From Solirubrobacterales bacterium (GTDB taxonomy: Bacteria; Actinomycetota; Thermoleophilia; Solirubrobacterales; Solirubrobacteraceae), in NCBI GenBank assembly GCA_019240015.1, contig JAFAZB010000440.1, forward strand, positions 1 to 5,982: a stretch of 5,982 nt of DNA. Reading direction: 5' to 3'. Each line of letters opens with the position of its first letter. Position 1 is the stretch's first letter. Shown here piece by piece: positions 1 to 5,283 of the stretch. The notes under the pieces are model-generated. The model was given only the letters and a program-made list of their open reading frames with translations. It was not told where the DNA came from and did not search any database. The position numbers were made by a program, and so were the translations under genes.

Positions 1-1
1 G

Positions 2-64
2 GGTGAACCGGGCATGATCGTGCCCCACGATCCCAACGCCAAGGAGCCGACCGAATGCCTCTGA
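2..64 (+). CDS. Possible 3' end of an upstream gene (partial, unidentified)
   Basis: This frame is open from the left edge of the window to a TGA at 62-64, while the other two forward frames are closed within the first 17 bases. It would encode the last 20 residues of a protein, ending in PNAKEPTECL. Sixteen of the twenty codons end in G or C, as in the genes nearby, which mildly supports coding. The stop lies 10 bases inside the glutamate decarboxylase gene, an arrangement typical of translationally coupled neighbours. I do not recognise the family, and an open frame this short can arise by chance in GC-rich DNA. Confidence 0.4.
   Translation, partial: GEPGMIVPHDPNAKEPTECL
41..46 (+). promoter_or_regulatory. 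Shine-Dalgarno site of the glutamate decarboxylase gene
   Basis: AAGGAG lies 8 bases before the ATG at 55, a near-consensus ribosome binding site at good spacing. It supports that ATG as the start. If the frame at 2-64 is a real gene tail, this site lies inside it, so the two genes would share a transcript. Confidence 0.65.
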
Positions 65-1449
65 GCACCCAACGCCCGAAGTCCGCACGCCACCCCCTGC
101 CCGAGGCTGGCGCCGGCGCCCGGGACGCGGCGGAGCTGCCCCTCCACCGGCTGGGCGAGAGCGGGCTCGAGAGCGAGGCGGCGTATGAGCTGATCTCCAG
201 CGAGCTGCTGCTCGACGGGCAGGCTCGGCTGAACCTGGCCACGTTCGTGACCACCTGGATGCCCTCGACCGCCGCCACCTTGATGGCCGAGACGGCGGAC
301 AAGAACATGATCGACAAGGACGAGTACCCGCAGACCGCCGAGATCGAGTCGCGCTGCGTGAACATCCTCGCGAACCTGTGGCACTCGCCCGACCACGAGC
401 GCGCCACGGGCTGCTCGACCACCGGCTCGAGCGAAGCGGCGATGCTGGCGGGCCTTGCGCTGAAGTGGCGCTGGCGGGCGCGGATGCGCCAGGCGGGCAA
501 GCCCACCGACCGTCCAAACATGGTGATGGGCGCCAACGTCCAGGTGTGTTGGGAGAAGTTCTGCCGCTACTGGGACGTCGAGCCGAGGCTCGTGCCGATG
601 GAGGGAGATCACTTCCATCTGACGCCCGACCGTGCGGTCGAACACTGCGACGAGAACACGATCGGCGTCGTGGCGATCCTCGGTTCGACGTTCGACGGCA
701 GCTACGAGCCGGTCAAGGAGATCGCGGCGGCGCTCGACCGTCTCGAGTCCGACCGAGGCATCGACGTTCCTCTGCACGTCGACGCGGCCTCGGGCGGATT
801 CGTGGCGCCGTTCATCCAGCCCAAGCTCGAGTGGGACTTCCGGATCGACCGGGTGCAGTCGATCAACGCCTCGGGCCACAAGTACGGGCTGGTTTACCCC
901 GGCGTCGGCTGGGCGGTCTGGCGCACGAAGGAAGCGCTGCCGTCGGAGCTGATCTTCGACGTCAACTATCTCGGTGGCCACATGCCGACCTTCGCGCTGA
1001 ACTTCTCCCGTCCCGGGAGCGAGGTCGTGGCCCAGTACTTCATGTTCATGAGCCTCGGCCGAGAGGGCTATCGCCGGGTGATGCAGGGCTGCCAGGACAT
1101 GGCCCACCAGCTCTCGGAGGGGATCGCCGAGATCGGCCCGTATCGGTTGATCTCCGAGGGCAGCGAGCTGCCCGTGTTTGCGTTTGCGCTCGCTCCGGAG
1201 GTCGAGAACTACAGCGTGTTCGACGTCTCGGACAGGTTGCGCCAACGCGGCTGGCTGGTTCCGGCGTACACGTTCCCCGCCAATCGCGAGGACCTGAGCG
1301 TGCTGCGGATCGTGGTGCGCTCCGGGATGCATCAGGAGATGGCCGACCTGCTGCTCGAGCACCTCCGGGAGCAGACCGAGTTCCTGGAGTCGCTCGAGGC
1401 CCCGCTCCCCGGTCAGGTGCCGGAGAAGCGCAAGGCGTTCGCCCACTGA
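55..1449 (+). CDS. gadB: Glutamate decarboxylase (PLP-dependent, GadA/GadB family)
   Basis: This enzyme removes the alpha-carboxyl group of L-glutamate to give GABA and CO2, consuming a proton. It acts in the cytoplasm, in GABA metabolism and often in acid tolerance. The protein has 464 residues (E. coli GadB has 466) and is collinear with it as I recall that sequence. The PLP-binding lysine is K276 in SGHKYG, D243 lies in HVDAASGGF, and T212 in LGSTFDG. Positions 243 and 276 match the E. coli numbering exactly. The phosphate-binding GSSEA lies near residue 125, and DKDEYPQ and NFSRPGS are family signatures. The protein ends in FAH, recalling the C-terminal histidine (H465) that plugs the active site of E. 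coli GadB at neutral pH. The ATG has a good AAGGAG. No GABA antiporter gene lies in the window. The last 11 codons overlap the end of the glycerate kinase gene on the opposite strand. Confidence 0.95.
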   Translation: MPLSTQRPKSARHPLPEAGAGARDAAELPLHRLGESGLESEAAYELISSELLLDGQARLNLATFVTTWMPSTAATLMAETADKNMIDKDEYPQTAEIESRCVNILANLWHSPDHERATGCSTTGSSEAAMLAGLALKWRWRARMRQAGKPTDRPNMVMGANVQVCWEKFCRYWDVEPRLVPMEGDHFHLTPDRAVEHCDENTIGVVAILGSTFDGSYEPVKEIAAALDRLESDRGIDVPLHVDAASGGFVAPFIQPKLEWDFRIDRVQSINASGHKYGLVYPGVGWAVWRTKEALPSELIFDVNYLGGHMPTFALNFSRPGSEVVAQYFMFMSLGREGYRRVMQGCQDMAHQLSEGIAEIGPYRLISEGSELPVFAFALAPEVENYSVFDVSDRLRQRGWLVPAYTFPANREDLSVLRIVVRSGMHQEMADLLLEHLREQTEFLESLEAPLPGQVPEKRKAFAH

Positions 1450-2423
1450 GCGAGCCGCTCGCCCGCCCGCTCCAGCTCGTCGGGCGTGCTGGCCTCGAGC
1501 ACCGCCTGTAGGTCGAGCACCCGCGCGCCGAACCCGTCGAGCTCGCGCGTGCCGACGATCGCGTGGCAGGGCACCCCAAGCTGCCGCGCGCGGGTGGCCA
1601 CCTCGGAGACGACCTTGCCGGCGAGACTCTGCTGGTCGAGCTTGCCCTCGCCCGTCACCACGGCCCGCGCTGCGTGCAGCCGGGCGTCGAATCCGACCGC
1701 ATCGAGCACGTAGGAGGATCCGGGCACCAGCTCCGCGTCGAGCGCGGCCCACAGACCGCCGGCGAGGCCTCCCGCGGCGCCCGTCATCGGCACCCCCCTG
1801 GGATCGCGCGGGAGCGAGTGCGCGATCGAGTGCAGGCGCGCCGTCAGGCGTCGGACCTCGCTCGGCCCGGCGCCCTTCTGCGGCGCGAAGACGCGCGCCG
1901 CGTCCTCGAATGGGGTGCGGACGTCGCACAGCACCAGCAGCCGGGCGCCGCCGAGTCCCCCGCCGCGCTCGATCGCCTCGACCGCGCCCTTGCCGCCGTC
2001 GGTGGTCGCGCTCCCGCCGACGCCGAGCAGCACCGTCTTGGCGCCCGCGCGCACCGCCTCGAGGATCAGCTCACCGGTCCCGGTGGTACTCGCCCCGACT
2101 GGGTCGCGCTCCCGCGGCGCTACCAGCCCGAGCCCGCTGGCGGCCGCCATCTCGGCGACCGCGACGCGGTCTGCGAGCGCGAACTGGGCTCGCGCCGCAC
2201 GTCCCAGCGGATCGGAGACGCTGGCGTCCAGCGTCTCGCCGCCGAGCGCCGCCTGGAGCGCAGCGAGCGTCCCTTCCCCTCCATCCGCCACCGGGCACAG
2301 GTCGATCGGGCACCCGCCTCGCTCGAGACCGTGGCCGATCGCCGCGGCGACCTCGACAGCCGTCAAGGTCCCTTTGAAGGAGTCTGGAGCGACCAGGATC
2401 GTGCTCGGAACGCCGGGGATCAC
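1413..2423 (-). CDS. glxK: Glycerate kinase (GlxK/GarK type, glycerate kinase family 1)
   Basis: It phosphorylates D-glycerate with ATP, in this family usually to 2-phosphoglycerate, linking glyoxylate, glycerate or serine breakdown to glycolysis in the cytoplasm. Counting from the GTG at 2423 the protein has 336 residues. It shows the N-terminal ILVAPDSFKGT (residues 9-19), PVADGGEGT (44-52), TGTGELI (114-120), GVGGSATTDGGKG (134-146), FAPQKGA and, near the C-terminus, TGEGKLDQQSLAGK. The family is usually about 370-380 residues; the shortfall sits just after GGKG, where a segment normally precedes the CDV motif. Start choice is uncertain: in-frame GTGs lie at 2462, 2429 and 2423, none with a clear Shine-Dalgarno. 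Homologues begin within a few residues of the ILVAPDS strand, so 2423 or 2429 is favoured; the longer form adds 13 residues and overlaps the ligase gene. The gene follows the ligase gene by 14 bp and is probably co-transcribed and translationally coupled. Confidence 0.92.
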   Translation of the reverse strand: MIPGVPSTILVAPDSFKGTLTAVEVAAAIGHGLERGGCPIDLCPVADGGEGTLAALQAALGGETLDASVSDPLGRAARAQFALADRVAVAEMAAASGLGLVAPRERDPVGASTTGTGELILEAVRAGAKTVLLGVGGSATTDGGKGAVEAIERGGGLGGARLLVLCDVRTPFEDAARVFAPQKGAGPSEVRRLTARLHSIAHSLPRDPRGVPMTGAAGGLAGGLWAALDAELVPGSSYVLDAVGFDARLHAARAVVTGEGKLDQQSLAGKVVSEVATRARQLGVPCHAIVGTRELDGFGARVLDLQAVLEASTPDELERAGERLAQWANALRFSGT

Positions 2424-2437
2424 GCCCACTGCAAGCG

Positions 2438-3379
2438 CTAGCGCATCTGCTCGAGCAGACACTCCCGCGGCGCCTTGTCCTCGCGCCAGCGCAGGATCCG
2501 CGTGCCGTGACGGATGCGGCCATCGCTGACGTGGTCAAAGGTCACCTCGACCACCAGCTCGGGACGCAGCTCGACCCATTCGAGCTCCTTCTCGCTCTTC
2601 CACCGGCTTGGATCTCCGTGACCTCGCTTGCCCGTCTGAAACGGGGTCAGCTTCGCCACCAGCGCCCGTTTCTCGGCTGCCTTCAGGCCCGAGGAGTGCC
2701 CGACCACGTGCAGCTCGCCACCGGGGTCATAGAGGCCCAGGATCAGCGACCCTACCGTGCCCTGCTCCTTGCCCGGGCGGTAGCCGACCACCACCGCATC
2801 GATCGTCCGCAACCGCTTGACCTTGACCATCCCGGCGCGCTGTCCCGGACGGTAGGGCGCGTCGAGCTCCTTGGCCACCACGCCTTCCCCGCCGAGTAGC
2901 CAGGGCTCGGCGGCGGCGGGCTCGGCGGTGAGCGGGGTCAGCTCGAGCCCGTCACGCTCGAGCGCGCCAAGGCGTGCGCGGCGCTCGGAAAACGGGAGCT
3001 CCAGCAACGAGTCGTCATCGAGCGCGAGCAGGTCGAAGGCGACGAAGTGCGCCGGGGTCTGAGCCGCCAGCATCGCGATCCGCGAGGCGGCGGGATGGAT
3101 CCGCTGCTGGAGCGCGCCGAAGTCCTGCTGACCGGCGGTGCCGTCGATCACGATCTCACCGTCGACGACGTAACGGCCGGGCGGGAAGGAGAGCTCGGGG
3201 AAGTAGCGCATCAGCGGCTTCCCGGCCCGGGACTGGATCGTGAACTCGGCGCCGTCGACGAACGTGATCGCCCGGAAGCCGTCGAACTTGGGCTCGTAGG
3301 ACCACCGGTCTCCGAGCGGGAGCTCGGGCTTGGAGCGGGCGAGCTGGGGCTCGATCGGGGGCTTCAGCGGGAGCGACAA
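2438..3379 (-). CDS. ligC: ATP-dependent DNA ligase, LigC-like (stand-alone ligase domain)
   Basis: It seals nicks in DNA through an enzyme-adenylate intermediate. In actinobacteria LigC-type ligases serve in repair alongside the replicative NAD-dependent LigA. The nucleotidyltransferase motifs appear in order: motif I EPKFDGFR with K31 as the adenylated lysine, the acidic VVDGEIVI, motif III FVAFDLLAL, motif IV GGEGVVAKELDAPYRPG, motif V MVKVKRLRT, and the OB-fold end RHGTRILRWREDKAPREC (motif VI region). It has about 313 residues, with no polymerase or nuclease domain as in LigD, and no Ku gene lies in the window. I chose TTG at 3379 because it gives MSLPLKPPIEPQLA, matching the usual LigC start. 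The frame stays open to 3565, but that extension runs antisense into the metal-regulator gene and is Arg/Pro-rich, so I reject it. No strong Shine-Dalgarno precedes the TTG. It probably leads a transcript with the glycerate kinase gene. Confidence 0.92.
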   Translation of the reverse strand: MSLPLKPPIEPQLARSKPELPLGDRWSYEPKFDGFRAITFVDGAEFTIQSRAGKPLMRYFPELSFPPGRYVVDGEIVIDGTAGQQDFGALQQRIHPAASRIAMLAAQTPAHFVAFDLLALDDDSLLELPFSERRARLGALERDGLELTPLTAEPAAAEPWLLGGEGVVAKELDAPYRPGQRAGMVKVKRLRTIDAVVVGYRPGKEQGTVGSLILGLYDPGGELHVVGHSSGLKAAEKRALVAKLTPFQTGKRGHGDPSRWKSEKELEWVELRPELVVEVTFDHVSDGRIRHGTRILRWREDKAPRECLLEQMR

Positions 3380-3389
3380 GAGGGCTGCG

Positions 3390-3395
3390 ATGGTA
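3390..3395 (-). promoter_or_regulatory. Possible -10 box for the ligase-kinase unit
   Basis: On the minus strand TACCAT (3395 down to 3390) fits the actinobacterial TANNNT -10 pattern. It lies 10 bases before the proposed TTG start, so transcription would begin only a few bases ahead of the start codon, giving a very short or absent leader. That would agree with the missing Shine-Dalgarno. No convincing -35 hexamer is visible, and a six-base match of this kind is weak evidence. Confidence 0.25.
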
Positions 3396-3416
3396 GTGGC
3401 CGGAGCTCCCTGGGCG

Positions 3417-3437
3417 TAGTTTCGGCGCCCGATACGA
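3417..3437. promoter_or_regulatory. Imperfect palindrome, candidate operator between ligase and MntR-like genes
   Basis: The arms 3417-3425 and 3429-3437 pair at seven of nine positions around the centre CGC at 3426-3428. The inner arms TCGG and CCGA are perfect, then after one mismatch GT pairs with AC, and the outermost T pairs with A. The repeat covers most of the TACGAT -10 box of the regulator gene, where a dimeric DtxR-type repressor could block its own promoter. It does not resemble the known DtxR/IdeR iron-box consensus. Being GC-rich and imperfect, it could also be chance. Confidence 0.3.
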
Positions 3438-3438
3438 T
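3433..3438 (+). promoter_or_regulatory. Candidate -10 box of a leaderless promoter for the metal regulator
   Basis: TACGAT matches the TANNNT -10 pattern of actinobacterial promoters. Its last T lies 7 bases before the G of the GTG start at 3445, which is the usual distance from a -10 box to the transcription start. Transcription would then begin at the start codon itself, giving a leaderless mRNA. This agrees with the absence of a Shine-Dalgarno before that GTG. No clear -35 element is present. Confidence 0.5.
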
Positions 3439-3444
3439 GGGCCA

Positions 3445-4155
3445 GTGGGAGCTCATGCGACCGCCGCCGAGGAGGAGTATCTACAGACGCTGTTTTGGCT
3501 ATTCGAGGCGGGGCTGCCGATGACCGGCGCCAACCTGGCTCGGGCGATGCAGCTCTCAGCGCCAACCGTGCACGAGATGCTGGGCCGGCTCGAGCGCGAC
3601 GGCTACATCGTTCGCGATGCCGAGCGTACGATCGACTTCACGCCGTCGGGGCGGACCGACGCGGAGACGATCGTCAGCCGCCACCGGATGATCGAACGCT
3701 TCCTGACCGACGTGGTCGGAGTCCCTTGGGACGACGTGCACGAGGAAGCCGAGCACCTCGAGCACGCGATGACCCCCCGCTTCGAGGCCTACGTCCGCAC
3801 CGCGGTGGGAGACGCGAAGACCTGTCCGCATGGCCATCCGATTCGAGTCGGCGAGCGGGTCGATGGCGTGCCGCTGGCCGACTGCATGCCGGGGGCCCAG
3901 GTCACGATCCTGCGGCTCGAGAACGAGGCCGAGGACCTGCTGCACTACCTCAAGCAGGCCGGCATCGAGCCCGGGCTGGCAGGCGAGGTCACGGTCAACG
4001 ACGGCCAGCAGGTGGTCGTCAGCAGCGACGGCGCCAGCGCCAGCGTGACCGCCAGCGTCGCTGAGACCGTCTCGGTGCTGGCCGACCCATCGCCCCCTCC
4101 CCGGACGGCGCTCCCCGAGCAGCTGGTCCTGGGACGAGAGCGCTACGGGCGGTGA
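3445..4155 (+). CDS. mntR: DtxR/MntR-family metal-dependent transcriptional repressor
   Basis: A cytoplasmic dimeric repressor expected to bind DNA when loaded with Mn(II) or Fe(II), controlling metal uptake or storage genes. It has 236 residues. The winged helix-turn-helix covers residues about 9-70 (LARAMQLSAPTVHEMLGRLERD), followed by a metal-binding and dimerisation domain at about 71-140 ending in TCPHGHPI, and a FeoA/SH3-like domain at about 144-212 (DLLHYLKQAGIEPG). Aligned to DtxR with a one-residue offset, H80, E84, H99, E106 and H107 match its H79, E83, H98, E105 and H106. The selectivity positions M10 and C102 are replaced by E11 and E103, as in manganese-sensing MntR where they are acidic, so I favour Mn. 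The tail is Ala/Ser/Val-rich, then Pro-rich. The start is GTG with no Shine-Dalgarno but a well-placed TACGAT. It is divergent from the ligase gene; no transporter gene is adjacent to confirm the regulon. Confidence 0.9.
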   Translation: MGAHATAAEEEYLQTLFWLFEAGLPMTGANLARAMQLSAPTVHEMLGRLERDGYIVRDAERTIDFTPSGRTDAETIVSRHRMIERFLTDVVGVPWDDVHEEAEHLEHAMTPRFEAYVRTAVGDAKTCPHGHPIRVGERVDGVPLADCMPGAQVTILRLENEAEDLLHYLKQAGIEPGLAGEVTVNDGQQVVVSSDGASASVTASVAETVSVLADPSPPPRTALPEQLVLGRERYGR

Positions 4156-4170
4156 GGCCCGCTCACGGGC
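4152..4170. terminator. Hairpin-forming sequence at the convergent stop codons
   Basis: GTGAG (4152-4156) and CTCAC (4162-4166) form an inverted repeat around GCCCG. An alternative stem pairs GCCCG (4157-4161) with CGGGC (4166-4170) around CTCA. The first repeat contains the TGA stop codons of both convergent genes. No T-tract follows on either strand, so this is not a classical intrinsic terminator, and the stems are only 5 bp. It may still act as a short bidirectional stop or processing structure. Confidence 0.25.
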
Positions 4171-5248
4171 GGGCAGGCCGGGGGAGGGCCGGGCGCCGGA
4201 GGCGCTCGGAGATCTGCCCGTAGATCGCGGGATGGGCGAGGAGCGTCGCGCCGCTCGCGGCCGGCAGGCGGCGCTCCAGGAAGTAGTGGTCGGCGGTGCG
4301 CAGGAACGGGATCCGTCGGGCCCGCCCCGGCCGCGGTCCGGTCCGCGGCCCGAGCCAGTCTTCATCGACGAGGTACCCGTGGCGAAGGTCCCGGATCCCG
4401 GAGCTGCGCAGCTTCAGCGGCTTTGCGAGCGGCCGCGTTTCCCGCAGCAGCCCGAGCGCCGAGCTAGTGGCGCTGGCGACCCGCTCCAGCTCGCGCCCGC
4501 GGCGAGGCGACCCCAGCGTGAACGTGTGCCTGACCTGGCCGACCCAGCGGCTGCCGGCGCCGTAGTGACAGGCGCTGCGGAGAACCAGGCCCCCCATTCC
4601 GTGTCCGATCAGGGCGATCTCCTGCACCTCGCGAGGCCAGTGCGTGAGCAGCCGGTCGAGCAGGGCGGCCAGCTCACGTCCGTTCTCGGAGATGTGGCGT
4701 CCGCTGTTGTAGCGAACGTACAGCGGCGTGTAGCCCTGCTCGAGCTGGAGCCGCGTCCCATAGGGGACGCTGTCCGCCCGCGCACGCCACACATCATCGG
4801 TCTCCCCGAGGCCGTGGACGAACACGGCCAACCGGGCCGTGGCGTCCGGAAACATCCCCTCGAGCCCACGCCGGTCCAGCGGCACCTCCGCGCCGCCGCG
4901 TCGCAGGCCCATCTTCAGCGCGAGCGGGCTCCCTCGGCGCTCGAGCGCGTCACCCAGCACCCCGTTGAGCGCGCCGAGCGCCGCGCGCCCACGTGGGGCG
5001 GCTTGCAGCGAGGGAGCGGTCTTCGGCCGCGTGCCGCCGAGCGCCCCGGCCCCCGCCCGGATCGCGGCGGAGGATGCCGTTCGGGCGACCGCATAGGAGC
5101 CGCGCGCGATCCCGTCGTGGATCACGCGCACCGGATACGCGCTCGGGCCAAGCGAGTCGAACACCCGGTGGGCGATCGCAGCGTGCACGTCCTGGATCTG
5201 GCCGGTGGCCCCGCCCACGGCCTCGGCGAGCAGGTCTCCGAGCGCCAT
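4163..5248 (-). CDS. Alpha/beta-hydrolase-fold protein (lipase/esterase-like) lacking the nucleophile serine
   Basis: The middle and C-terminal parts match the lipase/esterase (PGAP1/LCAT-like) type of alpha/beta hydrolase common in actinobacteria. They show VFVHGLGE (H145-G146, oxyanion-hole region), RYNSGRHISENGRELAALL, a nucleophile-elbow segment LIGHGMGGLVLRSACH, then FTLGSPRRG, LVDEDWLG (D295 or D297 as acid candidate) and TADHYFLE (H321 as histidine candidate). The elbow should read GHSMGG; residue 217 is Gly (codon at 4600-4598), so ordinary serine-hydrolase catalysis is doubtful. Residues 1-130 are Ala/Gly/Arg-rich with no recognised domain, and there is no signal peptide or membrane segment, suggesting a cytoplasmic protein of 361 residues. 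The ATG at 5248 has GAGGA four bases upstream. An in-frame ATG at 5266 has GAGGAG 13 bases upstream and would add six residues. The gene follows the aminotransferase gene by 35 bp (17 bp with the earlier ATG) and is probably in one operon with it. Confidence 0.8.
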   Translation of the reverse strand: MALGDLLAEAVGGATGQIQDVHAAIAHRVFDSLGPSAYPVRVIHDGIARGSYAVARTASSAAIRAGAGALGGTRPKTAPSLQAAPRGRAALGALNGVLGDALERRGSPLALKMGLRRGGAEVPLDRRGLEGMFPDATARLAVFVHGLGETDDVWRARADSVPYGTRLQLEQGYTPLYVRYNSGRHISENGRELAALLDRLLTHWPREVQEIALIGHGMGGLVLRSACHYGAGSRWVGQVRHTFTLGSPRRGRELERVASATSSALGLLRETRPLAKPLKLRSSGIRDLRHGYLVDEDWLGPRTGPRPGRARRIPFLRTADHYFLERRLPAASGATLLAHPAIYGQISERLRRPALPRPARP

Positions 5249-5252
5249 GACT

Positions 5253-5257
5253 TCCTC
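5253..5257 (-). promoter_or_regulatory. Ribosome binding site favouring the inner ATG of the hydrolase-like gene
   Basis: On the minus strand GAGGA (5257 down to 5253) sits four bases before the ATG at 5248. The competing ATG at 5266 has only the more distant GAGGAG at 5285-5280, which overlaps the aminotransferase TGA and is 13 bases away. Spacing favours the inner start, though the outer one is not excluded. Confidence 0.45.
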
Positions 5258-5283
5258 ACGCTGCATCGGCCGCCGCGAGCTCC

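Noticed and set aside
378..1511. Long forward open frame inside the decarboxylase gene
   Set aside because: Arg/Pro/Ala-rich shadow in a different frame of a gene with clear catalytic motifs; typical of GC-rich DNA.
1563..2441. Long forward open frame opposite the glycerate kinase
   Set aside because: Antisense shadow with low-complexity Arg/Ala/Gly composition and no recognisable motif, while the minus strand carries full kinase motifs.
3402..3409. GGAGCTCC perfect 8-bp palindrome in the divergent region
   Set aside because: Short GC-rich palindromes of this size (SacI-like core) are expected by chance here, and it aligns with neither promoter.
3437..3439. ATG eight bases before the regulator's GTG
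   Set aside because: It is out of frame with the regulator and falls within and just after the proposed -10 box.
3380..3565. N-terminal extension of the ligase frame to 3565
   Set aside because: It runs antisense into the regulator's winged-helix region, is rich in Arg/Pro/Ser without family similarity, and the TTG at 3379 gives the expected LigC N-terminus.
3556..4365. Minus-strand open frame opposite the metal regulator
   Set aside because: Antisense shadow of the regulator; its first part is an out-of-frame reading of the hydrolase gene.
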